Shown: positions 26,461-35,625 of the stretch, one piece after another
Numbering within the stretch: the first letter of the stretch is position 1
Layout of the letters: every line of letters starts with the position of its first letter
Origin: Aurantimonas sp036549475
Lineage (GTDB): Bacteria > Pseudomonadota > Alphaproteobacteria > Rhizobiales > Rhizobiaceae
Length of the DNA stretch: 64,000 nt
NCBI RefSeq assembly: GCF_036549475.1
Contig: NZ_JAZHLI010000017.1
Span: 19,085 to 83,084, forward strand
Direction: 5' to 3'
Translations under genes and position numbers: made by a program
Notes under the pieces: generated by a model
Database searches by the model: none
The model's input: the letters and a program-made list of their open reading frames with translations, nothing else
Told to the model about the DNA's origin: nothing

Positions 26461-27465
26461 ATGCAGGTCTCGGTGTTCAGCACGAAGCCATATGATCGCA
26501 GCTTCCTGGAGGCGGCGAATGTCGGCACGGCGCACCGGCTCCTGTTTCACGAGCCACGGCTGACGGAGCAGACCGCCCCGCTGGCTGCAGGATCCGACGC
26601 CGTCTGCCTGTTCGTCAACGACGTCGCCGATGCCGAAACCCTGTCGATCCTGGCCCGGCAGGGTATCCGTCTTGTCGCTCTGCGTTGCGCCGGCTTCAAC
26701 CATGTCGACCTGGCGGCGGCGCGGGATCTCAAGATCACCGTGTCGCGCGTTCCGGCCTATTCGCCGCATGCCGTCGCCGAGCATACGCTCGCCCTGATCC
26801 TGGCGCTCAATCGCCAGATCCACCGCGCCTACAACCGCGTGCGGGAGGGCAATTTCGCGCTCGACGGGCTGATCGGCTTCGATCTTTACGGCAAGACCGT
26901 CGGCGTCGTCGGAACTGGACAGATCGGCGCCGTCGTCGTGCGCATCCTGACCGGCTTCGGCTGCCGCGTGCTCGCATTCGACCCCTATCCGGACGCGGCA
27001 TGCGTGGCCCTGGGCGCACGCTATGTGTCGCTGGACGAGCTCGGCGCCGAAAGCGACGTGGTGACGCTGCACTGCCCCTTGACCCCCGACACGAACCATC
27101 TGGTTGATGCCCGTTTTCTTGCGCGCGCGAAGAAGGGGCTGATGCTGATCAACACCGGACGGGGCGCGCTGATCGACACCCGCGCAGCGATCCGCGCGCT
27201 CAAGAACGGGTCGCTCGGAAGTCTCGGGATCGACGTCTACGAGGAGGAGGCGGATCTGTTCTTCGAGGATCTCTCGAGCACCGTGCTGCGGGACGACGTG
27301 TTCGCACGCCTGCTCACCTTCCCGAATGTCCTGATCACCGGCCACCAGGCGTTTCTCACCCGCGAGGCCCTGTCCGGCATCGCCACCACCACCATCGCGA
27401 ACATCAGCGCCTTCGCCGAGACTGGCCGGGCGGTGCACGAGGTCTCGGTGGAGCGGTTGGCCTGA
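26461..27465 (+). CDS. ldhA: D-2-hydroxyacid dehydrogenase, LdhA-like D-lactate dehydrogenase
   Basis: NAD-dependent reduction of pyruvate to D-lactate, or the reverse. 334 residues, the usual length. The N-terminal part MQVSVFSTKPYDRSFLEAAN is typical of fermentative LdhA. The nucleotide fold has VGVVGTGQIG, and the catalytic triad is Arg234 (NTGRGAL), Glu261 (VYEEEAD) and His295 (ITGHQAF). A GGGGAGACAC site precedes the ATG. A lactate permease gene follows 16 bases later, so the pair probably handles lactate. Related 2-hydroxyacids remain possible substrates. Confidence 0.88.
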   Translation: MQVSVFSTKPYDRSFLEAANVGTAHRLLFHEPRLTEQTAPLAAGSDAVCLFVNDVADAETLSILARQGIRLVALRCAGFNHVDLAAARDLKITVSRVPAYSPHAVAEHTLALILALNRQIHRAYNRVREGNFALDGLIGFDLYGKTVGVVGTGQIGAVVVRILTGFGCRVLAFDPYPDAACVALGARYVSLDELGAESDVVTLHCPLTPDTNHLVDARFLARAKKGLMLINTGRGALIDTRAAIRALKNGSLGSLGIDVYEEEADLFFEDLSSTVLRDDVFARLLTFPNVLITGHQAFLTREALSGIATTTIANISAFAETGRAVHEVSVERLA

Positions 27466-27481
27466 CAGACCGGAAGCCGTG

Positions 27482-28993
27482 ATGCCGGCCCTGCTCGCCC
27501 TGTCGCCGATCCTGCTGATCCTCGGGCTGATGATCGGGCTGCGCCAGTCCGCCGCCCTGGCAGGGCTGGCGGGCCTGGCCCTGACCCTGGCAATCGCGCT
27601 CGGCCCCTTCGGATACGGCCGCGTGACGCTGGCCGGGATCGGCCCGTCGCTGGCCGTCACCGGCGCCTTCGCCGAAGCGCTGTTCACGGCCGTGACGATC
27701 CTCTGGATCATCTTCCCGGCGCTCTGCATCTACGAGTTGCAACTGCGCTCGGGCGCATTCGATCTCCTGCGGGAGGCGCTGACCAGGCTGTCGAACGACC
27801 GGCGCATGCTGGCAATTCTGGCCGCCTGGTTCTTCGCGCTCTTTCTCGAAGGGGCCGCAGGCTTTGGAACGCCCGTGGCGCTGGCGGCTCCGATCCTCGT
27901 CGGGCTCGGCTTCTCGCCCGTGCGCGCCCTGACGCTCGTCCTAATCGGCCACGCGGCCGGGGTCTCGTTCGGGGCGATCGGAACGCCGGTCCTGCCCCAG
28001 ATCGCCGCAACCGGACTGACCGGCCTGGAACTGGCGCGGGCGACCGCCCTGCTGCACGGTACGCTCGGCTGGATCCTGCTCGCCTTCATGTTCCGGCTGG
28101 CTGGGGACGGGGCGGACGGAGCACAGCGCGCATCGGGCTGGGCCCGTGCCGCTGCCGCCGCGGGCCTGTTTTTGCTGCCCTTCATGGCGCTGGCCTATTT
28201 CGCCGGTCCGGAGCTGCCGACCATCGGCGGTGCGCTCATTGGTGGGCTGGCCTTCGTGGCGATGCTGCGTCGTCAGGGTGGCCATGGCAGCGACGCGGCC
28301 CCGACATCGGGGGTGATCGCGCTGGTACGTGCCGGGCTTCCGTATCTGGTCCTGCTGACGCTGATCCTTTTGACACGGCTCGTGCCGTCGTTGCAGGAGG
28401 CGCTGCGCACCCTCGACTGGTCCTGGACCCTTCCGGGCGGCTTTGCCGGAGGCATTCAGCCACTCTACCATCCCGGCACGATGCTAATGATCGGCTTCGT
28501 GGGGGGCGCGCTGCTCCAGGGCCGAGGGGCGGGCGAGATCGGCGGCGCGGCCTTGCGGGCGGCCGGCCGCTTGCCGCAGGTGATCCTAGCGCTCACGGCG
28601 ATGCTGGCCTTGGCACGGCTGATGGTGCATGCGGGCATGATCGAGGCGTTGTCGGGCGCCGCGGCCGGCACCTTCGGCGGCGCCTGGCCCTTCGTCGCTC
28701 CCGCTGTCGGCGTGCTCGGCACGTTCGTCACCGGATCGGCCACGGCGTCCAACATCCTGCTGACGGACTTCCAGGCGGCCACCGCGCAGGCGCTGGGACT
28801 TCCCGTTCTGGGAATGGCCGCGGCCCAGAGTTTCGGCGCCGCGGTGGGAAACATCGTCTGCCCGCACAACATCGTTGCCGGCGCCGCCACGGTCGGGCTG
28901 GTCGGCCGCGAGGGAGAGATCCTGCGCCACACCATCGCGGCCTGCGTCGTCTACGCCGCCGCCGGGGGCGTGCTGGTGTTTTTGCTCGCCTGA
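27482..28993 (+). CDS. lldP: L-lactate permease family transporter (LldP-like)
   Basis: Polytopic inner-membrane symporter of 503 residues with about 12 or more hydrophobic segments. Family signatures include FFALFLEGAAGFGTPVALAAPILVGLGFSP, GHAAGVSFGAIGTPVLPQ, GVLGTFVTGSATASNILL and AVGNIVCPHNIVAGAATVG. The start is ATG 27482, or the GTG one codon earlier. Forms an operon with the preceding dehydrogenase. LldP family members carry lactate and glycolate in both enantiomers (family knowledge). Confidence 0.92.
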   Translation: MPALLALSPILLILGLMIGLRQSAALAGLAGLALTLAIALGPFGYGRVTLAGIGPSLAVTGAFAEALFTAVTILWIIFPALCIYELQLRSGAFDLLREALTRLSNDRRMLAILAAWFFALFLEGAAGFGTPVALAAPILVGLGFSPVRALTLVLIGHAAGVSFGAIGTPVLPQIAATGLTGLELARATALLHGTLGWILLAFMFRLAGDGADGAQRASGWARAAAAAGLFLLPFMALAYFAGPELPTIGGALIGGLAFVAMLRRQGGHGSDAAPTSGVIALVRAGLPYLVLLTLILLTRLVPSLQEALRTLDWSWTLPGGFAGGIQPLYHPGTMLMIGFVGGALLQGRGAGEIGGAALRAAGRLPQVILALTAMLALARLMVHAGMIEALSGAAAGTFGGAWPFVAPAVGVLGTFVTGSATASNILLTDFQAATAQALGLPVLGMAAAQSFGAAVGNIVCPHNIVAGAATVGLVGREGEILRHTIAACVVYAAAGGVLVFLLA

Positions 28994-29368
28994 GGATGAT
29001 CCCGCAGATGGCTGCGAGAAGGGCGGAAATCGGCAAGGTCATGGAGCGACAGAGTCGGATTGGCACGATGTGGTGCATGACATGAAAGAGGGGGCCGGTG
29101 CTCTTGCCGAACTGCGTTGCCTCGCGAAACGGGGTCGCGCAACATCTGCGCCAGACGTCGAACTGTGTCGCGAACGTTTTCGCCCGCGCCCATCCAGCGT
29201 GCCCTGGATACGCGTCTTCCCGGCGAAGCGCGTCAAAGGCGGCAGCGCAATTCGATCCCATGTCGCGTGGCAACCTGCCGAGGCGGGTCGGCGCAAGGGT
29301 CTTCTGGCTTAACCCCGCTTTTCCAAACAATGCCGACTACGGGCCAACATGTCACAGCTGCCGATCCC
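28994..29368. other. Gap between convergent lldP and hyi-like genes
   Basis: About 375 bases between the ends of two convergent genes. The open frames show no domain features, and I see no clear bidirectional terminator. Confidence 0.4.
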
Positions 29369-30154
29369 TCACACTGTGAAAGCACGCTGGAACGCATCGA
29401 GTGCCAGTTCCGGGTCGCCGCTGGCAAAGGCTTCCAGCCCGACGGGACCACGATATCCCATCGCGACCAATGCCCGCGCGATGCCGGCATAGGCGATCTC
29501 GCCGGTCCCCGGTTCCATGCGGCCGGGAACGTCGGCGACCTGTATCTCCCCGATCCAGGGCAGCGCTCTGCGACACAACTCGATCAGATTCCCTTCTCCG
29601 ACCTGTGCGTGATAGAGGTCGAGGTTCAGTCGCAGGCCCGGCCGATCGATCGCCGAGACGAGGGCAAGGGTATCCTGCGCGCTGGCGAACGGGACGCCGG
29701 GATGATCGACGGCGACGTTGAGGTTTTCCAAGGTGAAGACGACGTCCATCTCGTCGGCGAGATCGGCAATTCTCTGCAACGTATCGCGGGCCCTGAGCCA
29801 CATAGCGCCGGCGACCTGCCGGCAGGGCGTGATCGGCAGGCCGCCTTCGCCGAGGCCCGTCCCATGCAGGTTGAGGCGGGCGACGCCGAGCCGCCTGCCG
29901 ACATTCGCCGTCTCGCGCGCGGTGGCGAGAAGTTCGGCCGCACCCGCGTCGTCGGCCAGGCGCCCGCGCAAATAGCCGTTCATGATCGAGAAGCTGGCCC
30001 CCGATCGCGCGAGCATGGCCAGGTCGTGGTCCGGCCAGTTCCACAGGCCGACCGCAAGGCCGCGCTCCGTCAGGCGTTTGAGGCGCCATTCCATCGGCCT
30101 GTCGCGCCAGAGCATTTCTGCGCAGGCGGCCAGTTGAAACGGTCCCTCGGTCAT
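29369..30154 (-). CDS. Hydroxypyruvate isomerase-like TIM-barrel sugar isomerase/epimerase
   Basis: AP-endonuclease-2/xylose isomerase-like barrel of 261 residues. The Hyi-type signature LNLDLYHAQVGEGNLIELCR followed by GEIQVADVPGRMEPGTGEIAYAGI is clear, as are the metal-site pieces TLENLNVAVDHPG and GYRGPVGLEAF. Last gene of a minus-strand unit behind two inositol-type dehydrogenases. It may isomerise an inositol-derived keto sugar rather than hydroxypyruvate; context is stronger than the family name here. Confidence 0.85.
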   Translation of the reverse strand: MTEGPFQLAACAEMLWRDRPMEWRLKRLTERGLAVGLWNWPDHDLAMLARSGASFSIMNGYLRGRLADDAGAAELLATARETANVGRRLGVARLNLHGTGLGEGGLPITPCRQVAGAMWLRARDTLQRIADLADEMDVVFTLENLNVAVDHPGVPFASAQDTLALVSAIDRPGLRLNLDLYHAQVGEGNLIELCRRALPWIGEIQVADVPGRMEPGTGEIAYAGIARALVAMGYRGPVGLEAFASGDPELALDAFQRAFTV

Positions 30155-30186
30155 GGTGTCTGCAATCCCGTATTTGCGCGCGGCGT

Positions 30187-31188
30187 TCAGCGGCCGATCA
30201 TGGCCGCGGTGATCTCGACCCGGCGATTTTCGGCGAACGAGATGTTGGCCGCCTCCGCCAGGGCGAGCGCGTTGACGCCGTCATCCACGGTCGCCGCGAG
30301 CGGCGCGCCATCGACGACGCTGTCGACGAAGCGCGACCACTCGATCGCATAGGCGCGCATGTAGCGCTCCAGAAAGAAGTGGACCGGCTTGGCCGAGACC
30401 ACGCCGGCGACGGTGGACTTCGCCACGGTGTTCTCGGCGACGTTCTGCGCCTCCAGCATGCCCTGCGAGCCGAGCAGTTCGATCCGCTGATCGTAGCCAT
30501 AGACGGCCCGGCGGGAGTTGCGGATCGTCGCGATGCGGCCGTCCGCATAGCCCAGCACCACAACGGCGGTATCGATGTCGCCCGCCGCGCCGATCTGCGG
30601 GTCCACCAGGCACGAGCCCGTCGCCGTGACCGTCCGGGGCATGCCGAACAGCCAGCAGCACATGTCGAAATCGTGGATCATCATGTCCCGGAACAGGCCG
30701 CCCGAGACCTTGATGTAGGACACCGGCGGCGGGGCGGGATCGTAGGAGGTTACCGCCAGCAGCTCGCCCTGGCCGATCTCGCCGGCGACATAGGCGCCCT
30801 GCAGGGCGGCGAAGTTCGGATCGAAGCGCCGGTTGAAGCCCATCATCACCGGCCGACCCGAGGCGGCCACCGCCGCCTTCACGCCAAGCGCGCGCTGGAG
30901 ATCGAGATCGATGGGCTTTTCGCAGAAGACGGCCTTGCCTGCAGCGATGCCCTTCTCGATGAGCTCGGCATGGGTGTTGGTCGAGGACGCGATCAGGATG
31001 GCGTCGATGCCGGCATCGGCCAGGATGTCGTCCGCCGGCCTTGCGGCGATGCCGTGCTCGGCCGCCAGGGCGTTGGCGGCGCCGGCCACGACGTCGGTGA
31101 CGGCGACGAGGTCGGATCTGGGGTCCATCCGGATGGAGGCGGCGTGGACCTTCCCGATGCGGCCGGCGCCGAAGAGTGCGACTTTCAT
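30187..31188 (-). CDS. iolG: Inositol 2-dehydrogenase (Gfo/Idh/MocA family)
   Basis: NAD-dependent oxidation of myo-inositol to scyllo-inosose, the first step of inositol catabolism. 333 residues. Rossmann motif FGAGRIGKVHA, the lysine motif CEKP (89-92), and the catalytic region GGLFRDMMIHDFDMCCWL, with Asp and His conserved. The start is ATG 31188 (MKVALFG) after GAGAG; a longer frame upstream lacks homology features. Lies ten bases after the second dehydrogenase in the unit controlled from the RpiR promoter. Confidence 0.92.
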   Translation of the reverse strand: MKVALFGAGRIGKVHAASIRMDPRSDLVAVTDVVAGAANALAAEHGIAARPADDILADAGIDAILIASSTNTHAELIEKGIAAGKAVFCEKPIDLDLQRALGVKAAVAASGRPVMMGFNRRFDPNFAALQGAYVAGEIGQGELLAVTSYDPAPPPVSYIKVSGGLFRDMMIHDFDMCCWLFGMPRTVTATGSCLVDPQIGAAGDIDTAVVVLGYADGRIATIRNSRRAVYGYDQRIELLGSQGMLEAQNVAENTVAKSTVAGVVSAKPVHFFLERYMRAYAIEWSRFVDSVVDGAPLAATVDDGVNALALAEAANISFAENRRVEITAAMIGR

Positions 31189-31198
31189 GGAAACTCTC

Positions 31199-32323
31199 TC
31201 AGGAGGTCTGGAGCGTGACGCGCTGCCCGCAGCGGCTCGCCTCGTCGATGGCATGGATGACGGCCTCAAAAGCGAGGGCGTCGGTGAAATTCGGCCGGGT
31301 CGGCGGTCCGCCGGCGATCGCGCGCAGCATGCTGGCCGCCTCGATCGTCTTCAGGTCGCCGAAACCGAGTTGATGTCCGGGCGCCGGGCAGAATGCGCCA
31401 TAGGGGGGATGGCCGGGGCCGGTGAGAATGGTGCGGAAACCCTGGCGCGCGGCCGGTCCGTCATTCACGTAGAGCGTCAGCTCGTTCATGCGTTCCTGGC
31501 TGAACGAGAGCGTACCTCGGGTCCCGTGGACTTCCCAGTCGAGCCGGTTCTTGCGTCCCCAGGCCACCCGCGAGGTGCACAACGTCCCCTGTGCACCGCT
31601 TGCAAAGCGCACGATGGCCGACGCCGTGTCCTCGTTCTCGACCGCGGCGCGGCCGGAGCCATCCGACAAAGGGCGCGTCGCATGCACGATCTGCGTGTCG
31701 GCGATCAGGCTGGCGATCGGCCCCATCAGGGCGACGGCCATGGACACGAGATGGCAGCCCAGATCGCCCAGCGCGCCGAGGCCGGCTTCGGTGCGTTTTG
31801 CCCGCCATGTCCAGGCGAGGTCGGGATCGGCCTGATAGTCCTCGTCGACCCAGCCGCGGAAATGCACCGGCCTGCCGATGACGCCGTCGGCGATCAGGCG
31901 GCCGGCATGGGTGAAGGCGGGATTGTGGACGTAATTGTAGCCGACCAGCGTGGCGAGGCCCGCCTTTTCGGCCGCGGCCGCCATAGTCCGCGCATCGGCG
32001 AGCGTGATGGCGAGCGGCTTTTCGCAATGGACGGCCTTGCCCGCCTGCAGCGCCGCCAAGGCCATCTCGCAATGCAGGGCGTTCGGCGTCGTGATCGATA
32101 CCAGGTCGACATCAGGATCCTCGACGATCGCACGCCAGTTGGACGTCGCCGCGGCAAAGCCGAACTGATCGGCGAACGCACTTGCGCGCCCGGGCTCGCC
32201 GTCGCACAGGCTTGCCATGCGGACGGGCGGCACGTCGCCGAACACCGCACGTGCCGCGCCATAGGCCAGAGCGTGAGCCTTGCCCATGAAGCCGGTGCCG
32301 ATAAGACCCAGGCCGACCGCCAT
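31199..32323 (-). CDS. Gfo/Idh/MocA-family dehydrogenase, scyllo-inositol dehydrogenase-like
   Basis: Second NAD(P)-dependent sugar/inositol dehydrogenase, 374 residues. LGLIGTGFMGKAHALAYGA at the N-terminus, HCEKPLAIT for the catalytic lysine, VGYNYVHNPAF and GALGDLGCHLVSMAVAL. The start is ATG 32323 with GGGAGGAG six bases upstream. First gene of the minus-strand unit, divergent from rpiR across a GGAA-N6-TTCC operator. It may act on another inositol stereoisomer or an inositol derivative (family knowledge and context). Confidence 0.88.
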   Translation of the reverse strand: MAVGLGLIGTGFMGKAHALAYGAARAVFGDVPPVRMASLCDGEPGRASAFADQFGFAAATSNWRAIVEDPDVDLVSITTPNALHCEMALAALQAGKAVHCEKPLAITLADARTMAAAAEKAGLATLVGYNYVHNPAFTHAGRLIADGVIGRPVHFRGWVDEDYQADPDLAWTWRAKRTEAGLGALGDLGCHLVSMAVALMGPIASLIADTQIVHATRPLSDGSGRAAVENEDTASAIVRFASGAQGTLCTSRVAWGRKNRLDWEVHGTRGTLSFSQERMNELTLYVNDGPAARQGFRTILTGPGHPPYGAFCPAPGHQLGFGDLKTIEAASMLRAIAGGPPTRPNFTDALAFEAVIHAIDEASRCGQRVTLQTS

Positions 32324-32340
32324 CGACTCCTCCCGTCTAT

Positions 32341-32356
32341 TGGAATATTTATTCCA
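32341..32356. promoter_or_regulatory. IolR/RpiR operator in divergent promoter
   Basis: TGGAATATTTATTCCA, a perfect palindrome with seven-base arms, 18 bases upstream of the dehydrogenase start and 47 before rpiR. It fits the GGAA-N6-TTCC site described for IolR of Sinorhizobium. Confidence 0.75.
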
Positions 32357-32402
32357 TGACGGATGCGCCACGATCGGGCGGGAGTCAAGCCAGGAGACCG
32401 AC

Positions 32403-33239
32403 ATGGACAGTCCAGCCGACGAGGCGCGCCAGCCGCCGGCCAGCGTCGCCGAACTCCTCGGCGCACTCGACCGGATCGATGAGAGCCTGCCCAAACGATT
32501 GAAGCAATGTGCGATCTGCCTGCGCGGCAATCTCGATCGCGTGGCCGTGTCGACAGTCGCGGACATGGCGCAGCTGGCCGATGTCCCGCCGTCGGCCTTC
32601 ATGCGCTTCTGCCAGACGCTGGGATTCTCCGGCTATTCGGAAATGCAGGCGCTGTTCCGCGCCGAATACGCGCAGTTGCGGCCGGACTATACGGAGCGCC
32701 TGTCGATGCTGCGGGCGGAGGGCGCCTCGGGTGCCGGCCGGCTCGCGGCCAGCTTCGCCGAGGCCGGCGTCAAGTCATTGATGGACATGTCGAACGAGCT
32801 GGACGGCCGGCAGCTTCAGGCGGTGGCGGAGCGCCTTGCTGCGGCGCGCACGATCCATCTGATCGGCCTGCGGCGCGCCTTCGCCGTGGTGGTCTATTTC
32901 GCCTATCTCCTCGACAAGATGGGCGTCGCCTCGATGCTGCACCACACCACCGGTCAGATCGAGAGCGACCATGCGATCGGTGCGGATGATGCGCTGTTCG
33001 CCGTGACCTTCGCGCCATTTTCCCAGGAGACGCTGACGCTGGCATCGCGGGTCGGCGCGCGGAGCATCCCGGTGCTGGCGCTGAGCGACACCACCATGTG
33101 CCCCTTGGGCGACGTGGCCGAGCAACTCCTCATTGCGCGCGAGGTGGAGGTGGGCGGTTTCCGCGCCCCCAATGCCGCCATGGCACTCGTCACCGCACTG
33201 GCAGTGGCGATCGGCGGCTTACGCAAGGAAAGGGCTTGA
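32403..33239 (+). CDS. iolR: RpiR-family transcriptional regulator (IolR-like)
   Basis: 278 residues with an N-terminal HTH_6 domain (STVADMAQLADVPPSAFMRFCQTLGFSGYSEMQALFR) and a SIS sugar-phosphate-binding domain (TIHLIGLRRAFAVVVYFAYLLDKMG, ALFAVTFAPFSQETLTLASR). The start is ATG 32403 after AGGAGACCGAC. Divergent from the dehydrogenase unit and upstream of the transporter and iolCDEB genes; both promoters carry GGAA-N6-TTCC palindromes, so it is the likely repressor that responds to an inositol-pathway phosphate intermediate. Confidence 0.9.
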   Translation: MDSPADEARQPPASVAELLGALDRIDESLPKRLKQCAICLRGNLDRVAVSTVADMAQLADVPPSAFMRFCQTLGFSGYSEMQALFRAEYAQLRPDYTERLSMLRAEGASGAGRLAASFAEAGVKSLMDMSNELDGRQLQAVAERLAAARTIHLIGLRRAFAVVVYFAYLLDKMGVASMLHHTTGQIESDHAIGADDALFAVTFAPFSQETLTLASRVGARSIPVLALSDTTMCPLGDVAEQLLIAREVEVGGFRAPNAAMALVTALAVAIGGLRKERA

Positions 33240-33263
33240 CTCTCCCGGTCGCGATATCGCAGA

Positions 33264-33279
33264 TGGAATAATTGTTCCA
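33264..33279 (+). promoter_or_regulatory. IolR/RpiR operator upstream of the inositol ABC importer
   Basis: TGGAATAATTGTTCCA, again GGAA-N6-TTCC with one mismatch in the outer arms, 98 bases before the binding-protein start. Confidence 0.7.
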
Positions 33280-33376
33280 AAATGCTCGGGAGTGAGGGCG
33301 GACGGGAACGAGAAGAATCCGGCTCCGGCCGGTTCCGAATGCGGGCGGTGCCTGCATGTGCTCAACGGGAGGATCC

Positions 33377-34303
33377 ATGAACACGTTCCTGAAAACGACC
33401 ATCGCCGCCGCGGCCATCGCCTTTGCGAGTCCGGCGCTCGCCCAGCAGATCATCGTGGTCTCGCACGGCCAGGCCAACGACCCCTTCTGGTCGGTGGTTA
33501 AGAACGGCGTCGACCAGGCTGCCAAGGACAGCGGCGCCAGCGTCGACTACCGGGCGCCCGAGACCTTCGACATGGTGCAGATGAGCCAGCTCATCGATGC
33601 CGCGGTTAACCAGGAGCCGGACGGGCTGGTCGTCTCGATCCCCGATGCCGACGCCCTGGGGCCATCGATCGAGCGGGCGGTCCAGGCCGGCATCCCGGTC
33701 ATTTCCATGAATTCGGGCTCCGACGCATCCAAGGACCTCGGCGCGTTGCTGCATGTCGGCCAGGATGAGTTCACCGCGGGTAAGATCGCCGGCGAGCAGC
33801 TCGCCGAGGACGGCGGCAAGGTCGCGATCTGCGTCAACCAGGAAGTCGGCAACGTCTCCCTCGACCAGCGCTGCGCAGGCTTCGCCGAAGGCTTCGGCGG
33901 CCAGGTCGAAGTGATCCCGACCCAGAACGACCCGGCCGAAGTAGAATCGAAAATCCAGGCCGCGCTGACGTCCAATCCGGACATCGATACGGTGCTGGGG
34001 CTCGGTGCGTCGCTCGTCGGCGAACCGGCGCTGAAGGCCGTCGAGGCCGTCGGCCGGACGGGCGACGTCAAGGTCGCGACCTTCGACCTTTCGGCCAGCT
34101 TCCTGGAGGCCGTCGCCGACGGCAAGGCTGCCTTCGCCATCGACCAGCAGCAGTTCCTGCAGGGCTACCTGCCGGTGACCTTCCTGGCGCTCAATGCGAA
34201 ATACGGTCTGGTCCCGGGCGGCAACGTGCCTTCGGGCCCGAACCTGATCACCCAGGACAAGGCCGCCCAGGTCGTCGAGCTGTCGGCGAAGGGCATCCGC
34301 TAG
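33377..34303 (+). CDS. Sugar/inositol ABC transporter periplasmic binding protein
   Basis: Peripla_BP_4-type (ribose/galactose/inositol cluster) protein of 308 residues. Sec signal peptide FLKTTIAAAAIAFASPALAQ, then QIIVVSHGQANDPFWSVVKNG, ISMNSGSDASKDLGAL and HVGQDEFTAGKIAGEQL, all typical. The start is ATG 33377 after GGGAGGATCC. Carries inositol or a derivative to the adjacent permease and ATPase, judging from position inside the iol cluster. Confidence 0.92.
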   Translation: MNTFLKTTIAAAAIAFASPALAQQIIVVSHGQANDPFWSVVKNGVDQAAKDSGASVDYRAPETFDMVQMSQLIDAAVNQEPDGLVVSIPDADALGPSIERAVQAGIPVISMNSGSDASKDLGALLHVGQDEFTAGKIAGEQLAEDGGKVAICVNQEVGNVSLDQRCAGFAEGFGGQVEVIPTQNDPAEVESKIQAALTSNPDIDTVLGLGASLVGEPALKAVEAVGRTGDVKVATFDLSASFLEAVADGKAAFAIDQQQFLQGYLPVTFLALNAKYGLVPGGNVPSGPNLITQDKAAQVVELSAKGIR

Positions 34304-34348
34304 CCTCTGTCAGGCCGGCGAGGAGAGGCGGCCCACGGGGCGCGTCCC

Positions 34349-34376
34349 GGTCGGCGGACGGGCCCGTCCGCCGACC
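34349..34376 (+). terminator. Perfect hairpin between binding-protein and permease genes
   Basis: Fourteen-base arms (GGTCGGCGGACGGG and its complement) meeting with no loop, 45 bases after the stop codon and 140 before the permease. No T-run follows. The very high stability suggests a block to exonucleases that preserves the binding-protein message. Confidence 0.65.
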
Positions 34377-34517
34377 CGGCCTCGCAACGGCCTGCGAAGG
34401 AACCGGCGAGGCGTCCGAAGCCGCCTGCAGCGGACAGGCACGAGGCGCGAAGCATCTCCGACATGCCATGCCGGCTTTGCGGCCACGGCGAAGCCTTGTC
34501 CAGAGGGAGGAACGACG

Positions 34518-35624
34518 ATGTCCGACACACCCCAGATGGTCGCCGACGAGCGCCTCAAGCGTGAGGGTTTCGCGTCCCGGCTGATGAAGCGGCCGGAACT
34601 CGGTGCCATCGCCGGCCTGGTTGTCGTGACGGCCTTCTTCATGATCACCGCCGACAGTTCGATGTTCACCCTGTCCGGCATCATGAACTTCATGACCCCC
34701 GCCGCCCAGCTGGGCATCCTGGCGATCGGCGCGGCGATGCTGATGATCGGCGGCGAGTTCGACCTGTCGATCGGCTCCATGGTCGCCTTTGCCGGCCTGA
34801 TCTTCGCCGCCTGCACGGTCACGCTCGGCCTGCCGCTCATCGTGGCGATCCCCATCACCTTCATGGTCGCTGCGGCGGTCGGCTCGGTCAACGGCACGAT
34901 CGTCCTGAAGACGGGCCTGCCCTCCTTCATCGTTACGCTGGCGTTCCTGTTCATCCTGCGCGGTGCCTCGCTGGTCGGCCTGAAGATCGCGACCGGCGGT
35001 TCGACGCAGCTGCGCGGCGTCCGCGACGCCGTCGAGACGGACTGGCTGATGCCGATCTTCTCCGGCGATGCCTTCACCGGTCTGTTTGCCTGGATGGCGG
35101 CAAACGGCGTCATCGAAACCTTCTCCAACGGCACGGCGAAGGTGCCGGGGGTTCCCGTCGAGATCCTCTGGTTCATCGGCCTGGCGCTCGTGGCGACCTA
35201 TGTCCTGACACGCACGCCGCAAGGCAACTGGATCTTCGCCGCCGGCGGCGACAAGGTCGCGGCGTCCAATTCCGGCGTGCCGGTCCGCAAGGTGAAGATC
35301 TCACTGTTCATGTTCGCCGCCTGCTGCGGCGCCCTCGTCGCCATCATCACGGTGATGGACGCCGGGTCCACCGACGCACGGCGTGGCTTCATGAAGGAAT
35401 TCGAAGCGATCATCGCCGCCGTCATCGGCGGGTGCCTGCTGACTGGCGGGTACGGCTCGGCGATCGGCGCCTTCTTCGGTGCGATCATCTTCGGCATGGT
35501 CACGATCGGCCTGACCTACACCGGTTTCGATCAGGACTGGTTCCAGATCTTCCTGGGCGGCATGCTGCTCGTGGCGGTGCTCTTCAACAACTACATCCGC
35601 AAGCAGGTGACGGGGGAGCGCTGA
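34518..35624 (+). CDS. Sugar/inositol ABC transporter permease
   Basis: BPD_transp_2-family (RbsC-like) membrane protein of 368 residues. Clear segments: LGAIAGLVVVTAFFMITA, AAQLGILAIGAAMLMIGGEFDLSIGSMVAFAGLIF, LPLIVAIPITFMVAAAVG, and the coupling loop near ALVATYVLTRTPQGNWIFAAGGD. The start ATG follows GGGAGGAACGACG. Works with the ATPase one base downstream of its stop. Confidence 0.92.
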   Translation: MSDTPQMVADERLKREGFASRLMKRPELGAIAGLVVVTAFFMITADSSMFTLSGIMNFMTPAAQLGILAIGAAMLMIGGEFDLSIGSMVAFAGLIFAACTVTLGLPLIVAIPITFMVAAAVGSVNGTIVLKTGLPSFIVTLAFLFILRGASLVGLKIATGGSTQLRGVRDAVETDWLMPIFSGDAFTGLFAWMAANGVIETFSNGTAKVPGVPVEILWFIGLALVATYVLTRTPQGNWIFAAGGDKVAASNSGVPVRKVKISLFMFAACCGALVAIITVMDAGSTDARRGFMKEFEAIIAAVIGGCLLTGGYGSAIGAFFGAIIFGMVTIGLTYTGFDQDWFQIFLGGMLLVAVLFNNYIRKQVTGER

Positions 35625-35625
35625 C

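Noticed and set aside
25924..27729. 601-codon minus-strand frame over the lactate dehydrogenase gene
   Set aside because: Antisense shadow; the dehydrogenase on the plus strand has all catalytic residues.
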